NCBI GenBank assembly: GCA_001803235.1
Contig: MHBL01000195.1
Location: 1-64,000 of the forward strand
Length of the DNA stretch: 64,000 nucleotides
Origin: Lentisphaerae bacterium RIFOXYA12_64_32
Lineage (GTDB): Bacteria; Verrucomicrobiota; Lentisphaeria; Oligosphaerales; YB12-FULL-65-16
Direction of reading: 5' to 3'
Positions 34,385 to 42,584 of this stretch are shown piece after piece. The stretch's first letter is position 1, and every line of letters begins with the position of its first letter. The translations under genes were made by a program, and so were the position numbers. The notes under the pieces were generated by a model that searched no databases, had not been told where the DNA came from, and saw only the letters and a program-made list of their open reading frames with translations.

Positions 34385-34755
34385 GATGCCTCAACGCTGC
34401 AGTTGGACAGGACGTCAAATCCTTGGTAAGGCCACCATGTATGGTGCGAAGGACGCCCGGTCTGTTGGATGCGTCCCGCCCCAATCGCCAGACGCACGCG
34501 ACAGATCAGGCGGTTCCGCAGCGTCGGAAGCTTCCGAGCCTTGTCGCAATCCTGCCGCGCGGAGAACACCGAAAGGCCGCGTGCCTGGCACTCGGATACA
34601 CGGAAAACAGTTTTCGGTTGTTCAGCCCGCTGCGACCGGAAATCCGCCTCTTGCGGCCGATTCGCGCGCACGAGGCGGAAAACGACACGCTCCGCGGAAA
34701 TCTCTTCCGCCTCGCTCGGAGGGCATCCATCCGGCAATGGTTCGCGATAGTCCAT
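34381..34755 (-). CDS. small uncharacterised partner protein
   Basis: A 124-residue protein ending in an ATGA overlap with the next gene, so the two are translated together. It has an acidic N-terminus, a central basic part (SECQARGLSVFSARQDCDKA, then RLICRVRLAIGAGRIQQTG) and an aromatic end (SHHTWWPYQGFD). The pattern suggests a compact nucleic-acid-binding or regulatory fold, but I recognise no family. No clear ribosome site is seen before the ATG at 34755. Confidence 0.6.
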   Translation of the reverse strand: MDYREPLPDGCPPSEAEEISAERVVFRLVRANRPQEADFRSQRAEQPKTVFRVSECQARGLSVFSARQDCDKARKLPTLRNRLICRVRLAIGAGRIQQTGRPSHHTWWPYQGFDVLSNCSVEAS

Positions 34756-34870
34756 GGTGATCGTAAGCTATCTGGTGCGGCACGGAATTGCCAACTGTCC
34801 CCTCGCCACGCCCCGGGCGGCGCGGCCTTCCTTGAACAACCCCATGGCCATTCCGCAGTACCCCTCACGG

Positions 34871-34968
34871 CCATGCGCGAAGGCGGGGAGACGTTCATCC
34901 ACCGCGCGACCGGCCCAATCCGTGACCGCAACAGCTACGCGAACGACCCGTTCCCGCCACGCGGCTGA
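34871..34968 (+). pseudogene. partial duplicate of DUF2188 gene
   Basis: It encodes MREGGETFIHRATGPIRDRN and then SYANDPFPPRG, the last 32 codons of the DUF2188 gene at 32442-32666, with a few substitutions. The N-terminal half is missing. It continues into the same terminator-like stem. It is part of a direct repeat of about 143 bases (32569-32711 and 34871-35014). Confidence 0.8.
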
Positions 34969-34985
34969 TGCTGGCACCCCCACAG

Positions 34986-35011
34986 GCGGAGCCGTCGAAA
35001 GGCGGCTCCGC
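34986..35011 (+). terminator. duplicated hairpin
   Basis: It has the same stem and loop as at 32683-32708 (GCGGAGCCG-TCGAAAGG-CGGCTCCGC), followed by TTCTGTCT. It also faces the end of the nuclease-like gene coming from the other side. Confidence 0.6.
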
Positions 35012-35030
35012 TTCTGTCTGCAAATGGCCC

Positions 35031-35966
35031 TTACGTGTCAAGACGGGGCAGAGCCGACGCGCTCTTCGCCGCGTTTGTCCAGTGGCTGATCTTGTCAACC
35101 AGATCCGGCGTGAGATTGTCGCAGAAGTCAACAAGCCGGCAGCGATCCAGCAATATGCCCGCTTCAGTGCATTTGCCCTTCCATCGAGCACGGTCCGCCG
35201 CTTCAGAGATGCAGAAGGCGCGAATCGGACTAACGACGATAGTCCCCTTCATCCACTTCTTGATGAATGCATCTGGCTGAAGTTGAGTGGTTAATCCACC
35301 CCAGTTTGACCCTGTCTTGCACTGTCCGAACACGATCAGTTGGCCGGGAAGGAGATCGGAGAAAGGCACCCATGCCACCGCGTCGAGTTTATCATCATTG
35401 GCATCCACGGGGGCATCGTCCAGACTCTCAAAACCGACGCCTTCGTGCAACTCGGCGCACAGTCGTTCAATTTTCGCTTGGAAGGTCCCGCCGACAGATG
35501 TGCCGAAAACAGAGGTGTGCGCGCGTGAGTAACCGAGATAGTTCCGCAACACGTTCGCGGCAACTTCCTCCAAGAGGTTAGCTCCATCAATCCCAGCATG
35601 AATACGATTGTCCTTCATGTTCAACCGCGTTCCCAACAGTAGGTACCGGTACAGTACCGATCGGATGCCAGCACTACCGGCCTCGTGGCGGAGTACTGTG
35701 CCCTGATGATCGAGGCGAAACGGATAGCCACCCCCGCAGGCAGATGCACGACGCTCGATCTCGTTCATGACCTCATCAAGGAACGCGGAGTTCTCATCAT
35801 CGTCATCGTCACATCCTGCGTTGTTGTCGTTGTCGTCAACGCGGCCAAGGCACGCCACGACTTCGCGTTTCGAAGCGGAACCGGCGTCCCAACTTAGCAG
35901 TTCGACAAAGTCGGCCAACTCATTGGAGTCTGCCTCGGGCGACGGAGGACTGGGTAACTTGAACAC
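35031..35966 (-). CDS. PD-(D/E)XK nuclease-like protein
   Basis: A 311-residue protein starting with GTG 35966, one base after the upstream stop. It has an acidic run (GCDDDDDENSAF) at 51-62. The nuclease-like core is a helix with EE at 133-134, D195 in DKLDAVAWVPF, then a hydrophobic strand to FGQCKTGSNW with Q215 and K217. D followed by Q/E-x-K on the next strand is the layout of PD-(D/E)XK restriction nucleases, with Q replacing E as in some subfamilies. It is third in a dam/parB-like/nuclease trio after hsdMS, which suggests it cuts DNA that lacks the methylation (inference). It could instead be a regulator. Confidence 0.65.
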   Translation of the reverse strand: MFKLPSPPSPEADSNELADFVELLSWDAGSASKREVVACLGRVDDNDNNAGCDDDDDENSAFLDEVMNEIERRASACGGGYPFRLDHQGTVLRHEAGSAGIRSVLYRYLLLGTRLNMKDNRIHAGIDGANLLEEVAANVLRNYLGYSRAHTSVFGTSVGGTFQAKIERLCAELHEGVGFESLDDAPVDANDDKLDAVAWVPFSDLLPGQLIVFGQCKTGSNWGGLTTQLQPDAFIKKWMKGTIVVSPIRAFCISEAADRARWKGKCTEAGILLDRCRLVDFCDNLTPDLVDKISHWTNAAKSASALPRLDT

Positions 35967-35967
35967 G

Positions 35968-37074
35968 CTACACCTCGGTGAGACGTGGCTGCTTCCTATC
36001 GGGGTTCAGTTTGCGGTCCATCTCGCGGTAGATATCGTCAGCCATGTTGGCGATGGTTCCGGCAATCCGGAGGAGTGCCTCCGACCTGTCATACCCCGCC
36101 GTGAGGTGGGCGCTTGCTGTAGTCAACTCGCGTTTGGCCGCCAGCAGCGCTTCCTCGAATACGGCGGTCGGTGGCCGGCTGATCTCGAAAGCCTTTGCGA
36201 GGTCCGGGCTAGCACGGAGGGCCGCGATGGCCTCACGGTTTGATAACACGGCATTCAACCGGCGAAGATCAGGATTCTGCGATTCGACGACCGGAGGTCG
36301 TTTCCCCTTCTTGCTTCCGTACAGCCATACGCACAGTTCCCCAAGTTCCTTGAGCTTCTCCTCGGGGACGGGGTTCTCCGCCTCTTCGTCTTCGGCCTTG
36401 AGGCTGATGAACGAACTGATGCCGTCGTAATCGAGGCCGGTGTACAGGTGGGAGAACGCGAGTCTTTGGCGGAACTTGTCATCGAGGTCGAACACTCCCG
36501 CTCGCTCGGCTTGCTCCAAAACCTTCAGTCCCCGGAACAAACGCTGCACGGTGCGATGGCGGTCGCCAATCTGGCTGGAGATGTCACTCAAAGAGGTCCC
36601 GTATGTGTGGTGAACGTCGGCGATGTACTTCGCCTTCGCGTAACTGCTCCACTTTGCTGGACCATTGACGTGTTTGAAACCAAGGTACCGCCAGGACTCC
36701 CCGCGAGTGGAAATGATGGCAGGCAGGACCCGCAATTGCTGGCGAGCGCCCGGCGTGATGATCGGGATGTCCCATCCGTTCCTCTTGGCAATCTGCTCAT
36801 CCAAGAGAACCTTGACTGCTGCGAGTCGGCGGTTTCCTTCGATGACGATGTTCTTCCCGTTTTCCTGCGCGACAATCACCGCTTCTTGCTGAAAGAAGCC
36901 GCTGGCCGCGATGGATTGGACCAGTTCCCTAATATCCATGACATCCCAAAGGAGAGCCAGAATGTCGTCATCGGTTGAACCCGCGGAAACACCATACTCG
37001 GCCAATCGCGGATTCTGGCGGTCGAAGCAAAGGTCCTTCACTGGGATCAACGTCGGTTCTGGCGTCGCTGTCAT
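35968..37074 (-). CDS. ParB/sulfiredoxin-fold protein
   Basis: A 368-residue protein; ATG 37074 overlaps the methylase stop as ATGA. Residues about 10-95 form a ParB N-terminal domain: RQNPRLAEYG, then VIEGNRRLAAVKVL (79-90) with the ENR/EGNRR phosphate-binding loop. In such domains this loop binds CTP, ATP or DNA-bound nucleotide. After it, a helical part (QIGDRHRTVQRLFRGLKVLE) resembles a ParB helix-turn-helix. No ParA is near, so it is not a chromosome-partition gene. Between a DNA methylase and a nuclease-like gene it may be the ATP/CTP-dependent DNA clamp or nickase of a defence system (inference). Confidence 0.8.
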   Translation of the reverse strand: MTATPEPTLIPVKDLCFDRQNPRLAEYGVSAGSTDDDILALLWDVMDIRELVQSIAASGFFQQEAVIVAQENGKNIVIEGNRRLAAVKVLLDEQIAKRNGWDIPIITPGARQQLRVLPAIISTRGESWRYLGFKHVNGPAKWSSYAKAKYIADVHHTYGTSLSDISSQIGDRHRTVQRLFRGLKVLEQAERAGVFDLDDKFRQRLAFSHLYTGLDYDGISSFISLKAEDEEAENPVPEEKLKELGELCVWLYGSKKGKRPPVVESQNPDLRRLNAVLSNREAIAALRASPDLAKAFEISRPPTAVFEEALLAAKRELTTASAHLTAGYDRSEALLRIAGTIANMADDIYREMDRKLNPDRKQPRLTEV

Positions 37075-37982
37075 GTTGGAACCCTCGACTGCTTTGCGGT
37101 CAGCAAGAGACTTTCCTGTCCATGCACTCTGCATGCCTGCGGCAGGGCAACGTGGTCCGGGGCGATGATCAATTCCCTTGCGGCCCGTTTGTCTTGAAGA
37201 GTGTACCTGATCGGCAGGAAACGGACACTGAACCGGGCGTAAAGAGTCCGCACAAGGTCGCTGTCATCGTAGGACATGATCCACCGGAGTCCACGTAGCA
37301 ACTTAACATAGCGCGCCAATGCGATATGGTCTTCTTGTCTGTATGCATTCAGATACAGGCGTTGGCCGTTGTGGACATAGGGTGGATCGAGATAGACGAA
37401 CACCCGGGTTCGTCCCCTTCCACGCGGCAAACGGGCCTTCAGGAATTCTATCGCGTCCTCGTTCGATAGTTCGATCCGATCTCTCATCCGTGCTAGTGCA
37501 GCGATACGTTCACAGAGGGCATCGCGGTTAAAACGTACGTCCATCCGCCACTTGCCCTCTTGTGCGTGGCCACCAATAGGCCCCGATCCGGTCAGTACGC
37601 CCGAGCGATTGCAGCGGTTCATGAAAAACGCCGCAAACCCCACGTCAAACTGATCGTGCCCGCCTGTCGGGTTGGCGCAGATTGCATACTGCCGATGCCA
37701 TTCTTGGATCGTCAACGGCACCGAACGGATGTGTTCCATGAAACGCTCATGCGCATGCAGGACAGAGCACCAGAGAGCGTAGACCCGACGGTCTGCATCG
37801 TTCAGGTGGATCACAGATACGACATCACGTTTCAGGAGCCCCAGCGCGGCGCCAGCGCCACCGGCATAGGGCTCGAAATAGGCGCATCCCCTGAGGTCAT
37901 TCAAGTCAATAACGTCGGTCAGGAACCCGGTCAACCCGGCCTTGCCGCCTGGATACCGGAGTGGACTAGCGTACCTCATCAT
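37071..37982 (-). CDS. dam: DNA adenine N6-methyltransferase, Dam-type
   Basis: A 303-residue class D12 adenine methylase. It opens with ASPLRYPGGKAGL and FEPYAGGAG (SAM-binding motif I, 36-44), has the FFMNRCNRSGV segment near 119-129, and DPPY (199-202), the catalytic motif IV. It probably methylates a short palindrome such as GATC, although specificity cannot be read here. Its start lies inside the 3' end of hsdS (17-base overlap) and its end overlaps the parB-like gene, so it is part of the hsdM operon. The gene symbol refers to the family, not to a proven role in repair. Confidence 0.88.
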   Translation of the reverse strand: MMRYASPLRYPGGKAGLTGFLTDVIDLNDLRGCAYFEPYAGGAGAALGLLKRDVVSVIHLNDADRRVYALWCSVLHAHERFMEHIRSVPLTIQEWHRQYAICANPTGGHDQFDVGFAAFFMNRCNRSGVLTGSGPIGGHAQEGKWRMDVRFNRDALCERIAALARMRDRIELSNEDAIEFLKARLPRGRGRTRVFVYLDPPYVHNGQRLYLNAYRQEDHIALARYVKLLRGLRWIMSYDDSDLVRTLYARFSVRFLPIRYTLQDKRAARELIIAPDHVALPQACRVHGQESLLLTAKQSRVPT

Positions 37983-39288
37983 TGGCCTCCCCTGTCTCGG
38001 GAAGCATTTGGATTGGGGACAGTCCCATTCGTCCCGTCACCGCGGCGGCGATGAGAGCGGCGCGGCGTTCCTTGAGCAGGGCGATGGTTCGCTCGGCCGC
38101 GGCCCGCAGGGCGTCCAGTTTCGCGGTCTCGGTTGCGATGTGCGCCATGATGGCGCGTTGCTCCGCTAGGGGCGGGGCAGGGAACCACAACGCGAGGAAG
38201 TTCTCTGAGTAGAGCCGGAGGAAACCAGACGAACCCGTGCCCAAGCCGGTTGACTCGGATCGGAAGACGGCTTGTAGAAGCTCTGTCCTGAACAAGTGCG
38301 CACAGTAGTCCGGGGCGACCTCTGCCGAGACCTTGAAGACGGCGTAGTCCGGACTCACCAGACCCTCCCGGGGCGTGACGGCGATCAAACCACTCGACGC
38401 CCGCATCCGATTCACCACGATCTCGTTCGGAGACGTCTTCTTGTAGCCGACTAGTTCATCAGTTCGGGTTTCCTTCTCGGACACGTCGTTGTGTGGGACC
38501 AACCCGCGCTCCATTCGGAGGGACAGCAGGACTTCCTCCCCGGTTGTCGAGCGTTCGTCGCGCTCCGCGAACAGCCACTTCGCGCGCTTCAGGTCCCAAT
38601 GCTGCGGAATCGCCCCGAGCCAAGGTATTCCCGAGTCACGGGTCGGGGCGTTGGGGTTCAGGCCGCGGGTGACGGCGCGGGTGATGAGGGCGCGGCGCTT
38701 CTCGGCCAGCAGCCCGAGGAGCCGCTCCTTGGCTGCGACCAACCCGTCGATGCGCCCCGTCTCCCGGTCCAGGTAGGCGGCGATGGCGCGCTGGTCCGCG
38801 AGAGGAGGTATGGGTATCTCGGTGTCGCCGACCAACTCAGACTCCAGGCTCTCGACAGTGGTCCCCTCCTTGCTCCAGACACTCAAGAGCTCACGTTGGT
38901 GCCCCTCGATCAGTCGAGCTAGGTACCGCGGATCCAGGCCTGCCGTTGGTATCAGCGCTCGCATGTCCTGATTCAGGGTCACCGCCACACGGTTGATGGC
39001 CACAGGTATTGAGTGTTGCAGTATTCCCGAACGCATGACCATCAGGACTGCTCCGGGTTGTACCAAGTTGGTAGCGCTTTCCTCAAGCCCCTGTTCCGTG
39101 ACATGGTCTTCAGTGTCCAGAATCTCCGCCGTCTTCATGTCTTTTGGCGACACCCAGGGGATATCGCCATTCCAGTAGTCCCCATTCCCTTTGTCCGGTG
39201 TGCCTCCCCCTACGAAACGGCAGACGTGTTTCGTGCGGGCCCGCAACCAATGCTTGGGCGTCGTGACGTTCCAGCGGATGGTACTCAC
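37966..39288 (-). CDS. hsdS: type I restriction-modification specificity subunit
   Basis: A 440-residue DNA-recognition subunit. GTG 39288 overlaps the hsdM stop as GTGA; the longer frame upstream is inside hsdM. It has two target-recognition domains (about 1-150 and 215-360), each followed by a long conserved helix (PPLADQRAIAAYLDRETGRI and PPLAEQRAIMAHIATETAKL) that sets the spacing between the two half sites. The near-repeat of these helices is the usual internal symmetry of HsdS. Length is normal. A stray copy of the 3' end lies at 33025-33165, hinting at past exchange of specificity genes. Confidence 0.93.
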   Translation of the reverse strand: MSTIRWNVTTPKHWLRARTKHVCRFVGGGTPDKGNGDYWNGDIPWVSPKDMKTAEILDTEDHVTEQGLEESATNLVQPGAVLMVMRSGILQHSIPVAINRVAVTLNQDMRALIPTAGLDPRYLARLIEGHQRELLSVWSKEGTTVESLESELVGDTEIPIPPLADQRAIAAYLDRETGRIDGLVAAKERLLGLLAEKRRALITRAVTRGLNPNAPTRDSGIPWLGAIPQHWDLKRAKWLFAERDERSTTGEEVLLSLRMERGLVPHNDVSEKETRTDELVGYKKTSPNEIVVNRMRASSGLIAVTPREGLVSPDYAVFKVSAEVAPDYCAHLFRTELLQAVFRSESTGLGTGSSGFLRLYSENFLALWFPAPPLAEQRAIMAHIATETAKLDALRAAAERTIALLKERRAALIAAAVTGRMGLSPIQMLPETGEANDEVR

Positions 39289-41324
39289 CGCGTCACCTCC
39301 CGCAGGAGTCGGAGGATGTCCTCCTCGGCCTGTTTGAGGTCGGCGTCGATGGCCTCCAGTGGGCGGGGCGGGGTGTATCGATAGAAGTGGCGATTGAAGT
39401 TGATCTCGTAACCGACCTTGTCCTTGGCGCGATCCATCCAGGCGTCGGGGACGTGCGGGCGGACTTCGCGTTCGAAGTAGGCGTCGACGTCGTCGCTGAG
39501 TGGCACGTTCTCGAAGTCGCGCAGGTCGGGGTCGGGCTCGAAAGTCACGGCTCGCGAGGCGCCCCCTCGACGGCGCTCGGGGCCTGCGGGTCGCCCTCCA
39601 GTGCTGGAGGCTTCGACCGGTGGGGCGCTTGGGTCTTTCTGGGTGAAGACGTTGCGGAAGAGTTTGTCTTCGGCCTTCTTCCATCCGGACCGGCGCTGGT
39701 GCAGCAGGTCCAGGATGCGCTCCCAGACGGCATTCCAGTCGCGTTGCGGTTCGCGGCCAAGGGTTTGGTCGATGGCCTGGATGTCGTCGAGCAGGTGCGG
39801 ACAGGCATCGAGGAAGCGTGCCTTGTCCTCGACCGTCATCCGGTAGCAGAGGCGCAGGGGTCGTTCGACCGTGACGCGGGCATAGCCAAAGTCAGTGTTG
39901 TCGAAGACCTTCGACGTGGCGGACTCCGCACACTTGCCGTACTCGCGGACGATCTCCGCAATCTGGTCGGGTTCGCCGTCCTGGCCTTCCCCGATCTTGC
40001 GGCGTTTGTCGCCCAGGCTGCGGCGCATGGGCACGTAGCGTTCCCGGGCGTCGACGAGCTGGATCTTGCCCTTCCGGTCCTTCGCTTTGCGATTGGTGAC
40101 GATCCAGACGTAGGTGCCGATGCCGGTGTTGTAGAACATCTGCTCGGGCAGCGCGATGATCGCCTCCAGCCAGTCGTTCTCAATGATCCACTTACGGATA
40201 TCGCTCTCGCCCGAACCGGCGCCACCAGTGAACAGCGGCGAGCCGCTGAACACGATGGCTAGGCGCGAACCGTGCTTGTGCTCAGCCGGCCGCACCGGCT
40301 CGAACTTGCTGATCATGTGCTGGAGAAACAGCAACGCGCCGTCGTTGACGCGTGGCAGGCCGGCGCCGAACCGGCCGGCGAAACCTGACTTGTCGTGCTC
40401 CTGCTCGATCTCCTTCTGCTGCTTCTTCCAGTCCACGCCGAAGGGCGGGTTCGCGAGCAGGTAGTCGTAGGTCTCGCCGGCGAACTGGTCCTCGGTGAAA
40501 CTGTCGCCGAAGCGGATGTTGTCGCCGCCGCCGTTGTGGTCCACCTGCTTCATGAGCATGTCGGCCGCGGCCGTGGCGAACGCGCGCTTGTTGTAGTCCT
40601 GGCCATAGACATAGAGCCGGGCCGCGGCATGGTGCTCGCGCAGGTAGTTCTGCGATTCGGCGAGCATGCCACCCGTGCCGCACGCGGGGTCGAGGAGTTT
40701 GCGGACCGTGCCCGGCGTCGCCAGGAGCTCATCGTCGTTGTTGAAGAGGATGCTGACCATGAGCCGGATGACCTCTCGCGGGGTGAAGTGGTCGCCAGCG
40801 GTCTCGTTGGCCAGTTCGTTGAAGCGGCGGATCAGATTCTCGAAGAGCAGTCCCATCTGCTCGTTCGGCACGGCATTCGGGTGCAGGTCCACGTCGCAGA
40901 ACTTCGAGACCACGAGGTAGAGGAGGTTCGCCTCGCGCATCTTCTCGACCTCGTTGGTGAACTCGAAGTACTCGAAGATGCGCCGGACATTGCCCGAGAA
41001 GCCATTGATGTAGCTGACCAAGTGTTTATCGATGTGGTCCGGGTCGCCCTTGAGCTTCTCGAACGTCAGCGGCGAGTGATTGTGGAAACGCTGCCCGGCC
41101 GCCCGGTTCAGGAGTTTGTCGAGTGCGTCGTCGTTGAGCTTCCCGCCCTGGCGTCGCGTGAGTTCAGCAAGGACCTTCTCCTTGGTTGGCGCGAGCACGC
41201 AGTCGAACCGGCGCAGCACGGTCATGGGCAGCATGACGCGTTCGTACTGCGGCGGGCGATACGGGCCGCGCAGCAAGTCGGCAATCTGCCAAATGAGGTT
41301 CGCGAGGTCGTGGTGGTCTGGCAT
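39285..41324 (-). CDS. hsdM: type I restriction-modification methylase subunit
   Basis: A 679-residue N6-adenine methylase, longer than the typical 500 because of a C-terminal extension. ATG 41324 has AGAGGA upstream. The N-terminal helical domain (1-170) is followed by the SAM motif DPACGTGGM (212-220) and the catalytic NPPFG (292-296). The extension (about 530-679) has an E-rich end that binds partner subunits. With HsdS it methylates the recognition site and, with HsdR, cleaves unmodified DNA. It is the first gene of the hsdM-hsdS-dam-parB-like-nuclease operon. Confidence 0.94.
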   Translation of the reverse strand: MPDHHDLANLIWQIADLLRGPYRPPQYERVMLPMTVLRRFDCVLAPTKEKVLAELTRRQGGKLNDDALDKLLNRAAGQRFHNHSPLTFEKLKGDPDHIDKHLVSYINGFSGNVRRIFEYFEFTNEVEKMREANLLYLVVSKFCDVDLHPNAVPNEQMGLLFENLIRRFNELANETAGDHFTPREVIRLMVSILFNNDDELLATPGTVRKLLDPACGTGGMLAESQNYLREHHAAARLYVYGQDYNKRAFATAAADMLMKQVDHNGGGDNIRFGDSFTEDQFAGETYDYLLANPPFGVDWKKQQKEIEQEHDKSGFAGRFGAGLPRVNDGALLFLQHMISKFEPVRPAEHKHGSRLAIVFSGSPLFTGGAGSGESDIRKWIIENDWLEAIIALPEQMFYNTGIGTYVWIVTNRKAKDRKGKIQLVDARERYVPMRRSLGDKRRKIGEGQDGEPDQIAEIVREYGKCAESATSKVFDNTDFGYARVTVERPLRLCYRMTVEDKARFLDACPHLLDDIQAIDQTLGREPQRDWNAVWERILDLLHQRRSGWKKAEDKLFRNVFTQKDPSAPPVEASSTGGRPAGPERRRGGASRAVTFEPDPDLRDFENVPLSDDVDAYFEREVRPHVPDAWMDRAKDKVGYEINFNRHFYRYTPPRPLEAIDADLKQAEEDILRLLREVTR

Positions 41325-41580
41325 ACCTGTATCCTCTAGCCATCGTCTGTCGATGATGACTTCGGCGGTTTCCGAGTTGTCTCCGGGAGAGACGTCATGA
41401 TCGAGGCCACCAATGCATAATAGCACTACAGCAGGCAGACCCGATCCCGGAGGCCCTTCTCGTCCCGTTAGCACGTCCGTCCAACACCCACGGGGATCCC
41501 GGAGCGCCAGACTATTGCATACAATGGCCCCCAAATGCCGGATTCGCAATGGGGAACGGCCGTGCGGCGTTACGCGGCAC
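41325..41580. other. intergenic region at island edge
   Basis: It separates hsdM from the pRiA4b ORF-3-like gene. On the minus strand TATTAT near 41412-41417 could be the -10 box of hsdM. The region is less GC-rich than its surroundings near 41400-41430. I saw no direct repeat matching the other island edge at about 27560 and no integrase. Confidence 0.4.
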
Positions 41581-42246
41581 TCACACCGTGACACCGTCCC
41601 GTTCCATGAGGATTCTGGCCAACTGGCTGGTCGTCGTATGCGGCCACTTCAGTTTCCGCAGGCAGGCGTTGACCGTGTCGCGGTCGAAGGCGTCCGGGTC
41701 TAGCCTCCGGCCAAGCCACTCCATCATGGACTTGTGCTCTTTGTGTTTGGGGTTCCCGATGATCTTGACCAGATCCGTGTATCCCCACACACCGCCGCAA
41801 TCCTCCGGCGGGCAGGCGCGGGCGCCGGCGAGACACTGAGGGACAGCATCCGCCGCGGAGCCTGGGCCGAGGATCCTCTCCACCTTCACCAGATGGTCCC
41901 AGGAGTCGCCGAAATCGTACTGATAGGCGAACGTGCCGTTCTCCCGTGACGCAATGTCCATCAGCAGGGCCTTGTTCTCATCCAGGACCTGCGGGTCTCC
42001 CTCGAATTCATTGAGCTCGAAAGCCGGATCCGAGTAGGCCTGCTCTTCGACCATGAACTGGTGCAGGTGGCTGTTGCTCCAGCCCATGGCGACCTGAATG
42101 ACCGCGTGCAGCCAGCCGAGACTGCCGCTGCCCGGCACCTGCAGTCGTCGCCAGATGCGCGGTTCGGACCCGCGTAACGTGACCTCCAACTGGTAGATGG
42201 GCGTGCTGGCAGCGGCAGGGGATGAGGCCTTCTTGGCGGCGGTCAT
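41581..42246 (-). CDS. plasmid pRiA4b ORF-3-like family protein
   Basis: A 221-residue protein; the ATG at 42246 has AAAGGAAC upstream. Family landmarks are complete: IYQLEVTLRGSEPRIWRRLQ near the start, the HLHQFMV strand, YDFGDSWDHLVKVE in the middle, and CPPEDCGGVWGY. The family occurs on plasmids and in chromosomes; its function is unknown. It is just outside the restriction genes and on the same strand, but a 256-base gap separates them, so it is probably not part of that operon. Confidence 0.9.
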   Translation of the reverse strand: MTAAKKASSPAAASTPIYQLEVTLRGSEPRIWRRLQVPGSGSLGWLHAVIQVAMGWSNSHLHQFMVEEQAYSDPAFELNEFEGDPQVLDENKALLMDIASRENGTFAYQYDFGDSWDHLVKVERILGPGSAADAVPQCLAGARACPPEDCGGVWGYTDLVKIIGNPKHKEHKSMMEWLGRRLDPDAFDRDTVNACLRKLKWPHTTTSQLARILMERDGVTV

Positions 42247-42407
42247 GAGTTGTTCCTTTGCTTGTGGTAAACAGGTGCGCACGTTCGACACGGTTGACGC
42301 GTGCCTGGGTAGCTCTGCCATCCGCGGTTCGTCGTCTGACCGCACCCACGGCTACCGGCGTTCCGCTTGGCCTGCCGGGAGCCGCTGCAGTAACCTTGGC
42401 TCCTTTT

Positions 42408-42577
42408 CCGTCGGCTGACGGGCCTACCCGCCAGCCGACGGACGGCATCGCGTCAGGGATTGCGGGGAGCGGCTGCCGCGCACCGCAATCCCTGACGCAA
42501 CATCGAGGGAGTCCAGAGGGAGTCAATGACGCCCTTTGGCCGGGGGCGCGGGGGCGGGAAGCCCCCGCCACAACCGC
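42408..42577. repeat. family D intergenic hairpin repeat, copy 2
   Basis: It has two hairpins: CCGTCGGCTG/CAGCCGACGG (42408-42441), and GCGTCAGGGATTGCGG with its complement (42450-42498). Then comes GAGTCAATGACGCCCTTTGG and a CGGGGGCGCGGGGGCGGGAA block, shared with 48810-48934. It lies right after the stop of the large glycosidase on the minus strand. The rest of 42247-42584 shows nothing further. Confidence 0.7.
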
Positions 42578-42584
42578 CGACACT

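Noticed and set aside
35968-37074. Chromosome-partition ParB
   Set aside because: No ParA, no parS-like site seen, and the gene is locked in an operon with a methylase and a nuclease-like gene.
27540-41580. Integrative element with attachment sites
   Set aside because: I looked for direct repeats between the two island edges (near 27560 and 41400-41580), for an integrase and for a tRNA gene, and found none.
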